Source: Chamaelirium japonicum (lineage: Eukaryota > Streptophyta > Magnoliopsida > Liliales > Melanthiaceae). Taken from it: a stretch of 64,000 bases of DNA. The notes below the pieces were generated by a model. It was not told the origin of the DNA, ran no database searches, and saw only the letters and a list, made by a program, of their open reading frames with translations. Position 1 is the first letter of the stretch; each line of letters begins with the position of its first letter. The stretch covers positions 12,958,340 to 13,022,339 of the forward strand of contig OX393555.1 of NCBI GenBank assembly GCA_947650365.1, read 5' to 3'. Below, in pieces: positions 1 through 12,374 of this stretch. The position numbers and the translations under genes were made by a program.

Positions 1-900
1 GCGCAAAGGAGCGGCGGAAGACGAAGCAACGGGGGGGGGGGGGGGGGGGGGGGAGCGGAAGCGGAGAAGAGGCAGCTACAGCCAGGAAGTTCGCTCGGGT
101 GCCAAACAGGATTCTCGAGGGAGCTGGCTGGCCGAGCCCAGGAATGGTGCTACCAGGAAGTTCGCTCGAGAGAACTCTGGCTGGCAGCACGGATTTGAGG
201 GTCTGGTCCTTGTAAACCTGACAACAAAGGCAATCAATTTAGTCTGTAGTCAATTCATAAACCAATAGAGTAGTCATGCTCTACTCGAACGGCGAACCAC
301 TGGAAACGCAAATAATGATAATCCAAAGGGTGGTGAAAGACGCGCTTTGAGAATCAAAATTAATAGTCACATAATTAAGGAAAACATAGACACGTAAATA
401 AATACCACCTTTACTAGACACAGCGCTTAATCCTCCAGATGACTAAAGCCGATGAGATCTGTACCACTCCAATCCAAGAGTTTTCGCCCTCCTCGTCACA
501 CCCACACGAGCTCACTTATGTCCGTGAATGTGATTGAGAAATTGACACATGGAGTTGAGCTCAAATCAAGATGAGTGTTCAGCTTGTATCCTTTATGAAG
601 GCTGCACTCTCGCATCCAATCAAAATGACAACTGTATCATTTCTATAAAATCAAGAAATCAAGATCCAAAGAAACTCCTCTTCATAAAAGTAACTAAATG
701 ACTCCCGGTTTCATTTTTCTTTTTGTGCAACGCACCAGCTAAGAGACAATCCACCTTGAGTGGAGTCGGTAAAACGGTGCTTCATCCTTTCAAAGACAAA
801 TTCTAATGAGAATCGCGAAGAAATATCATGAAAACTAAATTTGAAGATACAAACAAAAATCTTGGCCAAAATCACAGCCCTGTCTTGCAACTTCACTGTT
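1..900. other. No gene recognised; contains a G homopolymer
   Basis: I see no convincing coding region. A run of 23 G lies at 31-53, and the phrase CAGGAAGTTCGCTCG occurs twice (about 84 and 152). The remainder is AT-rich single-copy-looking sequence leading into the tandem array at 917. Confidence 0.5.
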
Positions 901-916
901 CAACCAAAATAAACTA

Positions 917-1944
917 GCACTCTAAACTCGGAAATGGAATCACATCCACATTTCTCTTGGCCTTAAAAGGGAGTTTCATAATTAAATCATATAATTACAA
1001 GAATTGAACATGTTTAGATGCATAACCTAAGGCTAAACTAAGAGCAACCCATATAAACTAGCTCTCTACACTCGGAAATGGAATTAGATTCACATTTCTC
1101 TTGGCCTTAAAAGAGAGTCTTTCATAATTAAAGCATATAATTACAAGAATTGAACATGTTTAGATGCATAACCTAAGGCCAAATAATCTAAGAGCATCCC
1201 ATATAAACTAGCTCTCTAAACTCGGAAATGGAATCACATCCACATTTCTCTTGGCCTTAAAAGGGAGTCTTTCATAATTAAAGCATATAATTACAAGAAT
1301 TGAACATGTTTAGATGCATACCCTAAGGCTAAACTAAGAGCAACCCATATAAACTAGCTCTCTACACTCGGAAATGGAATCACATCTACATTTCTCTTGG
1401 TCTTAAACGAGAGTCTTTCATAATTAAAGCATATAATTACAAGAATTAAACATGTTTAGATGCATAACCTAAGGCTAAACTAAGAGCAACCCATATAAAC
1501 TAGCTCTCTACACTAGGAAATGGAATCACATCCACATTTCTCTTGGCCTTAAAAGAGAGTCTTTCATAATTAAAGCACATAATTACAAGAATTGAACATA
1601 TTTAGATGTATAACCTAAGGCCATATAAACTAAGAGCAACCCATATAAACTAGCTCTCTACACTCGGAAATGGAAACACATCCACATTTCTCTTGGCCTT
1701 AAAAGAGACTTTCATAATTAACGCATATAATTACAAGAATTGAACATGTTTAGATGCATAACCTAAGGCCATATAAACTAAGAGCAACCCATATAAACTA
1801 GCTCTCTACACTCGGATATGGAAGCACATCCACATTTCTCTTGGCGTTAAAAGAGACTCTTTCATAATTAACGCATATAATTACAAGAATTGAACATGTT
1901 TAGATACATAACTTAAGGCCATATAAACTAAGAGCAACCCATAT
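917..1944. repeat. Seven-copy tandem array, unit about 144-150 bp
   Basis: The phrase beginning GCTCTCTACACTCGGAAATG (first copy GCACTCTAA...) recurs at 917, 1061, 1211, 1357, 1503, 1653 and 1801, so the period is 144-150 bp. Each unit also carries CACATTTCTCTTGGCCTTAA and GAACATGTTTAGATGCATAA. Copies differ by a few substitutions and small indels. Some units carry an extra CATATAAAC block before AAGAGCAACCC. The array ends about 130 bp from the stop codon of the trihelix gene, on its downstream side. Confidence 0.93.
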
Positions 1945-2076
1945 ACCTCCTCAACTGTATAGAAGTTTATCACAAAGTTAGTACTCACCACACCAAAACC
2001 AAATTCATCACGAAGTTAGCGCTCAGCAGATCGAGCCACTCTGCGATTTGAACAGGTTGCGAAACCGTATTAGACT

Positions 2077-3372
2077 CTAATTCAGTTCCATCAGATCTCT
2101 TCTTTGCTCCCTATCCATCCGAAAGCCAGCAGGCTCGGTCCATTCTCCGGACCGGCCGTGACCCAGCTCGAGCTCTTTGTGCCTCACCTGCATCGCCATC
2201 CGCTCATTCTCCAGCATCAATCTCTCATTGTCCAGCCTCTGCCTCTCCATCTCCCTGTCCTTCTTGCTACGGAACCTTTGCCACTTAAACCTGCGCTTCT
2301 CCAGCTCCAATGCCTCGGCCTCGATCCCCACCTTCTCCTCCTGGAGCTGCAGCGCTCGCCCCCGGATCCACTCCCGCTGCTCCAAGCACGACTTTGTCTT
2401 GTCCTGAAGCACCCCATTGATCTCGGCCCACAAACTATTGCAGACTCTCCTGCCGTACTCATCACTCCCCTCCTCCTCCTCCTCGCCATCTTCGTCATCC
2501 TCGTCCTCGTCGAAATCCTCATCTTTCGACCCGCTACCGTCTTTTACCGATGCCACATTAGGGGCGGTGGCGCCCAGGAATTCGAAATCATGGGAATTGG
2601 GAATCCGCGGCCCGTTGTGGTAGGCACACATCTCCTGGTAGAAGAGGTGCTTGGAGCTGAGAATCTTCCTCACGTCATCCTTGGCCTTTGGGGGGACGTG
2701 GGGCATCGAGTCGAGGAGGGCGGGGTTCTCGACGACCTCGCAGGTGGTCCCGCGGCCGAGGATCTCGTTCAGCCGCTTGTACCGCTTGTTCAGGTCGTTG
2801 AACTTGTCCTCGCACTGCTGCGGCGAGACGTAGCAGCCCTTCTCCAGCATCAGCTGCGACACGGCCTTCCACTTTCCCTTCTTCTGGAGGACCGCCCCGG
2901 GACGCCGCCGCGCCGCGCCGTCGGAGGCCGCGTCCGGGCCGCCGTCATCGCCGAGGTAGGCGACGATGGCGATCAGCATCCGGACCATGCCGTCGGTCCA
3001 CTTCATGCGGTGCCACGGGGAGCCCTTCTTGGCCTTGCCGCCGCCGGCTCCGGGGTCGTGACCGTCGTCATCGGCGTCGCCGGGATCCTCGTCGTCGTCG
3101 CTGGTGGCGGCGGCGGCGGCGGAAGGGGAGATGACGCGTCCCATGAGGGGATTCATGGTGGTTCCCCTTTGGGAGGCGGCCGTCTCGAAGAAACCGCCGC
3201 TGGGCATCACCTCCAGTATGGGGTGCGTGTGGTGGGGGTGGGGGTAGGGGGCCGCTGTAGGCGCCGGGTGGGGGTTGTGGTTGCGGTGGCGATGATGGGT
3301 GGAGGCGTCGGGATCTCCCATGCCGACCGTCGATCCCGGATGAAACCCACCCGCCATCACCGATTCATCCAT
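2077..3372 (-). CDS. Trihelix (GT-type, Myb/SANT-like) transcription factor
   Basis: Predicted 431-residue nuclear DNA-binding protein encoded by one uninterrupted exon, as is usual for this plant trihelix subgroup. The order is: a low-complexity N-terminus rich in His, Pro and Gly (about 1-110, with an acidic Asp run near 91-105); the trihelix/Myb-like domain (about 118-250), recognisable by WHRMKWTDGMVRMLI, KKGKWKAVSQLMLEKG and CEDKFNDLNKRYKRLNEILG; an acidic Asp/Glu block (about 283-304); and a long charged coiled coil (about 311-405, with LQEEKVGIEAEALELEKRR) likely used for dimerisation. The start at 3372 is the first Met of the frame and precedes the conserved region. GC content is high at third positions, which opens long empty frames on the other strand. 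Family membership is clear from sequence; target genes cannot be inferred. It resembles the Arabidopsis At1g21200/At3g10040 type from memory. Confidence 0.9.
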   Translation of the reverse strand: MDESVMAGGFHPGSTVGMGDPDASTHHRHRNHNPHPAPTAAPYPHPHHTHPILEVMPSGGFFETAASQRGTTMNPLMGRVISPSAAAAATSDDDEDPGDADDDGHDPGAGGGKAKKGSPWHRMKWTDGMVRMLIAIVAYLGDDGGPDAASDGAARRRPGAVLQKKGKWKAVSQLMLEKGCYVSPQQCEDKFNDLNKRYKRLNEILGRGTTCEVVENPALLDSMPHVPPKAKDDVRKILSSKHLFYQEMCAYHNGPRIPNSHDFEFLGATAPNVASVKDGSGSKDEDFDEDEDDEDGEEEEEGSDEYGRRVCNSLWAEINGVLQDKTKSCLEQREWIRGRALQLQEEKVGIEAEALELEKRRFKWQRFRSKKDREMERQRLDNERLMLENERMAMQVRHKELELGHGRSGEWTEPAGFRMDREQRRDLMELN

Positions 3373-4004
3373 GATCGCGTCTCCAGAAACCCTACAGTTC
3401 GAACAACCTAGAAGTCCAGTGTACTCTGGCTGGATTCAGCTGGGCACCCAGATTTTTTTAAAATTTTTTTAATGCCCAAACTAACCTCTTCACTAGCCTC
3501 CAGTCCACCCACCCCACCCCTTATGTGGTCGCCCCCTTATTGTCACCCCCTGATGCCGAACCCAGCCTCCTCCGCAGCCCTCCTCACCCCCCCCCCCCCC
3601 TCTTTCTCATCCTCCTTCGTAGTCCTCACCCATCTTTCCCAAGTCAAACCTTAAGCCGGATTTTGTCGACGGTTGCCTGCCGACAGTGTTGACTGAACTG
3701 TTTGCGGCTGCCATGTCGACACTATCGGCGGAAAACCGTCGACACATCAAGGGTGCGGGAAAGATGGGTGAGGAAGAAGGAGAAAGATGGAGGAGAAAGA
3801 GAAAGGAGGAAGTTGGAGGTAGAAAGAGTTGGGGCTGGCAGGATGGGGATGCCGATGGGCGATGCGGATGGCAATGGAGACGGGGGATGTGGGGAGCGTC
3901 GGCGATATCGGAGGCTCTTAATGTAGAGGGGTCGGACGGTTGGAGGTAAGGGACAGGGGCAATTTGAGATTATTGACGGTGCCAACACAAAAAAAAAAAA
4001 AAAA
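3373..4004. other. Upstream region of the trihelix gene; no other gene seen
   Basis: This contains the presumptive promoter and 5' leader of the minus-strand gene. Further out it is pyrimidine-rich (C tract about 3588-3600) and then purine-rich (3750-3850). Open frames here are short and show no domain. No clear TATA box was assigned. Confidence 0.4.
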
Positions 4005-4008
4005 ACGA

Positions 4009-4279
4009 TAAATTACACATTGCCCCCTAAAGATTAGCTCAAAAACACTTAACCCTCCCTCCCCTAGTTTATTTTGTTCCAAATCGCTTCCTAAAGTTTG
4101 AAATGTTAGCACAATACCTCCTTTTGTCAACTACATAATTTCCTCATTTTGTTATTTTTATCTGATCAAAACTGAACTGAATTGGGGGGGGGGGGGGGGG
4201 TTACTAAGGGGAGTTAAGTGTTTTTTGAGCTAAACTTAGGGGTGGGGGTGGGGGGGTAGCCTAAGGCCCTTGTAAGTTA
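4009..4279. repeat. MITE-like inverted-repeat element with G tract
   Basis: The left arm (TAAATTAC... then TTAGCTCAAAAACACTTAAC near 4033) is repeated in reverse complement on the right (GTTAAGTG, TTTTTTGAGCTAA near 4213-4234, ending GTAAGTTA at 4279). A run of 17 G sits at 4184-4200. There is no coding capacity. A similarly organised element lies at 21753-22054. Confidence 0.6.
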
Positions 4280-4429
4280 CCTCTGTAGTTTGATAAACCC
4301 ATGTATAAAAGATTGTTTAGCCTTAACCTCCTTCGTAACTAACTCTTTTTTAAATGGCAATATACACCTCAAGTATTAAGTCAATAAATTAAGTTAACAA
4401 TCCCATAATAATGCCAAAATAGTGACAAC

Positions 4430-4740
4430 TATGATGATTTACATTAGTAGCTACAGTGATTTAACTATAGCAGTCACTATTCCTTAGTATCAATTAGAGG
4501 TAATAGAGTATCAATTTGGTTTGCTACAGTGATCTCACTATAGCAGCTACAATGATTTTACTGTAGCAACCGAATTGATACTCTACTATCCGAATTGATA
4601 CTCCAAAATTCTTGTAGTTAATTAACAAATTCTAGAGTAACAATTCAAGGCAACAAAGTATCAATTCGGTTGCTATAGTGATTTCACTTAGCAGCTAAAG
4701 TGATTTAACTGTAGCAACTGATTTGATACTATACCCGGAT
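4430..4740. repeat. Field of short palindromic repeats (GCTACAGTGA type), first locus
   Basis: Repeated imperfect palindromes: GCTACAGTGA, a short spacer, then a degenerate complement such as TCACTATAGC or TTACTGTAGC. They alternate with GAGTATCAATTCGG-like spacers. At least five palindromes are visible. The same unit forms a larger field at 17540-18090. Confidence 0.8.
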
Positions 4741-4762
4741 TGATAATAGTTATAGCCATTGT

Positions 4763-4820
4763 TCGGCTGTGATGCACGCCGGGCCCACTGACCAGGGCCG
4801 ACCGACTGGAGGAGATCTGA
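4763..4820 (+). repeat. Dispersed repeat, copy 1
   Basis: About 58 bp running from CGGCTGTGATG to ACTGGAGGAGATC, nearly identical to 15436-15493. Both have the GGGCCGA core. This is a fragment of a dispersed non-coding element. Confidence 0.7.
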
Positions 4821-5152
4821 ACTCACAACCCCCCCCCCCCCTGCCCACATATGGCGAAAATACCCGGGTTCATCGTGGACACTGAAAGAGAAATGCTATT
4901 CAACCAGTTGAGTTTACAGAGCTTAGGAGACATTGATCATGGCCGTCGGTTTTCACTTAGGCATGATCAGTGAATGGCACTCTGCCCCAACTAGCAATCG
5001 AATAAACAGTTGACAATAATTACAAACGGCTACGATAAATGCCACATAAGCCATATGTAAACTTGTCTGTAAAGTCATCTGGTTGAAAAAATCCTGCAAG
5101 AGATAGAGAGCAATCCAAAGTGGTGAAAAAATTCAGTTGAAGTGCTGCCTTT

Positions 5153-5890
5153 TTAAAGCTCGGTGCGCCTCTGCTCTTTCCCCTTTTCCTTTTTGGGTTA
5201 GGGTTTCGAGAGTGGGTTCCTGGCCTCCTCGAGTGCCGCCAGAGGCGACGGGGGGCTGGGCTCGCCGGGGGTGAGATCTGGCCCCTCTTCCTCCCATCTG
5301 TAAAAAGGGCGTCCCCGACAGATGGCATTTTGTGCTCGGAGATCCGGGGTCGTACAACTCTACCTTCCTCGGCAGGTGGTGGTCCTCCAGCGGCAGGGTC
5401 GATGTTTCTTGTCAGCTTCAGCCGGATGGTTGGTTCTAGCCCCGGTGAGAGGCTATCCGCCGGTGGTTGTCCAGATCTCCTCCCCTGACCGGTGAGCGGC
5501 TCCTGACGATGCGGCGGCGGCAACGACTCGTCGGCAGGGCGGCGGATCCGTGGCGACTCCAAATTTTTAGCCGATCTACGGGTTCTGGCGATGATCGCTT
5601 TTTTGTTCTCATTTCCTCCTTTGTAGATGATGTTTTGCGTTTTTGGTTGTGCTTTCCCTGGATCTGGGGTTCTCGCCGGTTGTGGCACGGTGGTTCGCCG
5701 AGATGCGGTGTCTTTTCTCTATTTTTTTAGGTATTTTTTTGGGTCGTCACAATGCCAACTTGTTGTCCACCGGTGCTGGTGGTTTGTTTTCCGGCCGGGT
5801 GCGGTCGTCCTTGTTCCCGCCGGCATTTGGCGTCTCTTTGTCTCTTTGGGGGTCACGTACCCCTTGAAGAACCCAAAAAAAAAAAAAAAC
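5153..5890 (+). mobile_element. Non-LTR retroposon (LINE-derived or SINE-like), 738 bp, with A tail and target duplication
   Basis: The element is bounded by a direct repeat TGCTGCCTTT at 5143-5152 and 5891-5900, and ends in about 15 A (5875-5889) just inside the right copy. That is the signature of target-primed reverse transcription on the plus strand. The body is GC-rich and has no protein-domain match. A 222-codon open frame on the opposite strand (5020-5688) is proline/arginine-rich and crosses the element boundary, so it is not a gene. It is most likely a non-autonomous or processed copy using LINE machinery. Confidence 0.82.
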
Positions 5891-5900
5891 TGCTGCCTTT

Positions 5901-6210
5901 AGGCCCAATTGCAATACACCAATTAAACCAATTTGCTTTTATCTTTGGAATCATAAGCATAGCATACTGGTGTTTTTTCATTAAATCCACAAGTGGAAAT
6001 GTACGGGTTATTGCCGATGAATCGCTAATGCTTTGGCTACACTGGACCAAACACGGGTGAAGATTGATGGTCCGCGCGATTAGTTTCGGACTTTTAGACC
6101 AAGGGTCATTAGTAAGTTTGTGACAGAAGGCTTCAGCTACGAAGTCTAATACCAATACTAATCTCGTGCAATGCACGGACGATTGTGATGCTAAACACGC
6201 GATCTAGTGT
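5901..6210. other. No gene seen; transposon-terminus-like motif
   Basis: AT-rich sequence before the gap. At about 6166-6180 it contains TCGTGCAATGCACGGACGAT, a GTGCAATGCAC palindrome of the kind found at many plant transposon ends. Related motifs occur near 22678, 33500 and 59396. Confidence 0.4.
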
Positions 6211-6710
6211 NNNNNNNNNNNNNNNNNNNNNNNNNNNNNNNNNNNNNNNNNNNNNNNNNNNNNNNNNNNNNNNNNNNNNNNNNNNNNNNNNNNNNNNNNN
6301 NNNNNNNNNNNNNNNNNNNNNNNNNNNNNNNNNNNNNNNNNNNNNNNNNNNNNNNNNNNNNNNNNNNNNNNNNNNNNNNNNNNNNNNNNNNNNNNNNNNN
6401 NNNNNNNNNNNNNNNNNNNNNNNNNNNNNNNNNNNNNNNNNNNNNNNNNNNNNNNNNNNNNNNNNNNNNNNNNNNNNNNNNNNNNNNNNNNNNNNNNNNN
6501 NNNNNNNNNNNNNNNNNNNNNNNNNNNNNNNNNNNNNNNNNNNNNNNNNNNNNNNNNNNNNNNNNNNNNNNNNNNNNNNNNNNNNNNNNNNNNNNNNNNN
6601 NNNNNNNNNNNNNNNNNNNNNNNNNNNNNNNNNNNNNNNNNNNNNNNNNNNNNNNNNNNNNNNNNNNNNNNNNNNNNNNNNNNNNNNNNNNNNNNNNNNN
6701 NNNNNNNNNN
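6211..6710. other. Assembly gap, 500 N
   Basis: Exactly 500 unknown bases. The gap abuts a (GA)n tract, a typical cause of assembly breaks. Open frames running through it are artefacts. Confidence 1.

Positions 6711-6760
<50 letters not shown>
6711..6760. repeat. (GA)n microsatellite at gap edge
   Basis: At least 25 perfect AG units. The true length is unknown because the left side is the gap. Confidence 0.97.
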
Positions 6761-6761
<1 letters not shown>

Positions 6762-6969
6762 ATCAATCAACCCACTAACACGTCTCAAAGACAATGTGAA
6801 TCAAGTTGTCCACCTTCTTGCTGCGTGGAGCCTGGATGCCGGAACGGGGTTTACCTCTTTCAGTGTTCTTCATGTTCCTCTCTTGAAAACCAATAAGCTA
6901 TGAATAGAACCCTTTTGATTTCTAGCCAAAAGAAGAAGAAGGAGAAGAAGAAGACAACGTGTGCAAATA

Positions 6970-8190
6970 GGTTGAGTTCAGGTCGTACCTCTCCAAGCCT
7001 AAACTCGGCCTGAACTTGTGAATGTGTCCAAACCCGATCCAAGCCCAAATTAAAATTTTCGGACTTAGCCCGAACTCAGTCCAAATTAAACCCAAACTTC
7101 AAGCATAACATATGCCTAAATCTTTTTCCCCTTCTTGATCGTACGACAAAAGAAAAAAATAACATTGATTACGATAGACATTAAAGAAAATATATGACGT
7201 GATGCTTCTATATTCTCAGGCATTGATTTTTGTTAAATAGATGTATGTAAAATTTTATACGTATTGTATATAAAAAATTAAAAATAAAATAATCCGGGCA
7301 TCATTTCAGGCTTTGGGCCAGGTTAGTGATTAAACAATACCCATCTCATAATACAGTCGTGCTTGAATATTTGAGCACAGCCTGGCCCAAAGCTCCTGCT
7401 AACTCTGCCCAAACTAGACCCAAAATAGGCCTGGACATATGGGCCTTGGGCTGGTCCGAGCCCATTTATAACCCTAAGCATGTGTGGTCTACACTTGGCC
7501 CTTGTTCGACGATCACTGGAAAAATCCCATGCACATGTCTTTACAAAATGGATTATATGAAATGTTTGGTTTTTAAAAAATTTCGTTTAAAAATGTTTTT
7601 CTATAAAAAGTTCTTTTTTGTTTTTATAAAGGATCAAAGATCGGTAAATACGTGGCACAACAAGGAATTTATCTACGAATAGTTGGTCTAGTCTGGTATT
7701 GGTCCGAGCCTAACCACCAAGTCCAGGTGTTTCCAAAGTTGATCACACTTAGTATTGGTAGGGCCTTCAAGAGGCCCGAGCCCTCCCTAGGCCTAACAGG
7801 CCGGGCTTGATTTTGGCCCACTTTGGACTGAGTGGACTTGGGTTATGGGCCGGGCTGGTCTGAACATTCAAGCCGATTACAGAATGGGCCAGGTATATGA
7901 GAAACCCTAGCCCAGCCCAAATCCCAAACCAAAGCCCAAATTAATTTTATTTTTTTATTTTTTATGTACAATAAATAAAAAGCTATGGACCTAATTAAGA
8001 TTTAGCAGTACTTGAAGGTCAGGCTTCATTTGGGCCGGGTTTTTGGGCTCGGGCTTAATAAAAAAACTTTACGGGCCGGGTTTGGACCAAGCCCGAATAA
8101 TTTAATTCGGGCCCGGATCGGTTTGGACAGACAACCACTAGTTCGGTCCTGGCTTAGTGCGGCTCGATCAAAACCCGGCCCATTTACAGC
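6970..8190. repeat. GGGCC/GCCCAA-rich degenerate repeats, probable hAT-derived
   Basis: Many copies of GGGCCGGG, GGGCTCGGGC, AGCCCAAA and CCCGAGCC in both orientations, a pattern typical of hAT subterminal repeats. One inverted pair is visible: CATTTGGGCCGGGTTTTT near 8028 against AAAACCCGGCCCATTTACAG near 8170. GCCCATTTATAACCC at about 7458 looks like another element end. I could not find exact target duplications, so element boundaries are not set. No coding sequence was recognised. Confidence 0.55.
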
Positions 8191-8686
8191 CCAAAGTATC
8201 AGTCACCCAGATTTTCCAAGACGAGTCAGTTGACTGGTCGCAAATGTGAAGCGGCACCCGATTGGGTGCACCGTGTTCCAAACTTGGGTTCCTTAAGGGA
8301 ACCTATATGGTCGGGCTCGGGTCATTAGCATTAAGCAGTCACGCCAGATTATTGGATCAGACTAAGAAGTTTTTGAAGTCTGTGTTCGCATGCTAGGCCA
8401 CCCACCACCTTTGCATGACCATCTTTAATTCCAACCACATTCATCCAACCCACTTTGTGAATCAGCCAGTTGGGTCCAGTCAGGATCCAGCAGATTGCTT
8501 TCAAATCAGCCAGTTGGGTCCAGTCAGGATCCAACACTGTGACCAAATGAGTGTGGCATGAACATGCATGTGTTGGATGGACTAATGCTAGCAGTGGATC
8601 TATCCACATGGCTTTAATGAGTTGGGCTTTTAAAAACCGAATTTATGGGCCATAGGCTTAATGGATTATGTGTGTGTATGGATGAC

Positions 8687-8690
<4 letters not shown>

Positions 8691-8749
<59 letters not shown>

Positions 8750-8758
8750 GAGAGAGAG
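8691..8758. repeat. (GA)n microsatellite
   Basis: About 34 dinucleotide units with one T interruption near 8731. Confidence 0.97.
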
Positions 8759-8976
8759 CTAGTACATGCAACACATAAAGCAGTTACACATAACAGGGGA
8801 ACAATCCCACCCAACATGATCACAAATAGTAATGGGCCATCACATGGGCCCATGTAGATTATTCCTAGTTCTTCACATAACCAACTCATCCCCTTACATC
8901 AAAGTCATTCTACATAACACCACCACCACATCCAAACTTGTAGCACTTCACTCCTAACACTCAATTCACCATCTAC

Positions 8977-9515
8977 TTAATTCTGATCAATCTTCTCATC
9001 TGCACCCTCTGAGCCTTCTTCCTTGATCACCAACTTTTCTTCCAAATCTTTCTTTGCCTCCTCTGCCTCCGGTGCCTCATCGGGCACCGGGCCCCCTACG
9101 GCCACCTCTTGAGCCTCCACCTCCGACCTCTCCTCCGCCGCTGCTTCTCCGGTCTCTTTCTCACCTTCCTCTACCACTTCCTTTGTCTCAACCTCTTCGG
9201 GTGTCTCGACATCTTGAACTACCGGTTCCTCGCTCGAAGCATCGGCCGCCGCCGCCTCCTTTGACTCCTCAACCACCGTCTCTTCCGCTGGAGCTTTCGG
9301 CGCCTCCACTTCCTCTTTGTGATCACCTCTGGTGACTCCTTCGGTTGCTCCGTTGGGTTCTCGACGGGTAATGCGGTTGTTGCGGATTGAATCTGCAAGG
9401 CAAACATTAATTGATAATCATCTCAGTTCAAGTCAAGAATTCTTACGCATAGATGCTAACATATAACAAGAAAGAGAATCAAGGGTAGGGATTGAGCTAC
9501 CTCAACAGTGGCCAT
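8977..9515 (-). CDS. Acidic Hev b 5-like protein, two exons, apparent frameshift
   Basis: Exon 1 (9515-9501) encodes MATVE and ends at a GT donor. A 108-bp intron (9393-9500) ends TTGCAG, and exon 2 (9392-8977) starts IQSATTALPVENP. The N-terminus matches Hevea Hev b 5 and kiwifruit acidic proteins (Met-Ala-x-Val-Glu, then a SA-TALP motif); the rest is a Glu/Ala/Val-rich, disordered acidic tail ending DEKIDQN. The N-terminal part and the acidic tail are in different frames. The switch lies near 9310-9330, and a net loss of one base there would explain it. With that base the protein would be about 143 residues, close to the family size (Hev b 5 is about 151). Either the gene is broken or this is an assembly error. 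Family members are abundant soluble proteins of unknown biochemical role. A TATA box lies about 130 bp upstream. Confidence 0.75.
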
Positions 9516-9643
9516 GAGAATCAAAGGAGGGGAGGGGATGGGCTACTGCAAAGGGTTGGTAGTGGTGTGAGATAGCAACACAAAGGCCAGAGAAACCCAA
9601 GAGTGGTGTGGAGGAATGATTTATGGTTATGGGGTGGTGGGGG

Positions 9644-9653
9644 TATATATAGA
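9644..9653 (-). promoter_or_regulatory. TATA box of the acidic-protein gene
   Basis: TATATATA within GGGTATATATAGAGG (plus strand), about 130 bp upstream of the minus-strand start at 9515. This would place transcription start near 9615. A long (CT)n on the sense strand lies just beyond (9787-9894), a common feature of plant promoters. Confidence 0.55.
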
Positions 9654-9785
9654 GGCTTATAGGCCTTGGCTTGAGAGAAGAGAGAGAAGAAAAATTGGGG
9701 GTTGGTGTGGGTGATGAATTTAAAATGGGTGATATCTCACACTCTCACTGACATCAAGGTACATAGCTCATGTTGCTCCATAATT

Positions 9786-12193
<2,408 letters not shown>

Positions 12194-12289
12194 GGTCCAT
12201 TGGTCCAAATGAGAGACGATTTTATGTAATATCTTGTTTGATACATTCATAATATTATCCGCTTTGTCAGTGCTTGCATGAAGCTTTTC

Positions 12290-12374
12290 TAGGAGGTCAC
12301 CCATCCTAGTATTTTTCTCACCCAAACATGCTTAACTACATAATTCTTATGTAATCCGCAACGATCACAAGCGA
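12290..12374 (-). repeat. 5S rRNA-like segment in left Cassandra LTR
   Basis: Reading the minus strand, it holds the 5S gene core: a TTAAGC-like word, then GGGTGA, ACTAGGATGGGTGACCTCCT. Internal promoter positions are partly mutated, so this is a derived 5S sequence inside an LTR, not a 5S gene. Confidence 0.8.

Noticed and set aside
2104..3411. 435-codon open frame on the plus strand opposite the trihelix gene
   Set aside because: It is a mirror of a GC-rich coding region: Leu/Pro/Val-rich low complexity with no domain. The minus-strand protein has clear family motifs.
5020..5688. 222-codon minus-strand open frame
   Set aside because: It spans the boundary of the non-LTR insertion and is Pro/Arg-rich with no domain. 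The element itself runs on the plus strand.
6185..6896. Long open frames across 6185-6896
   Set aside because: Created by the 500 N and the (GA)n tract.
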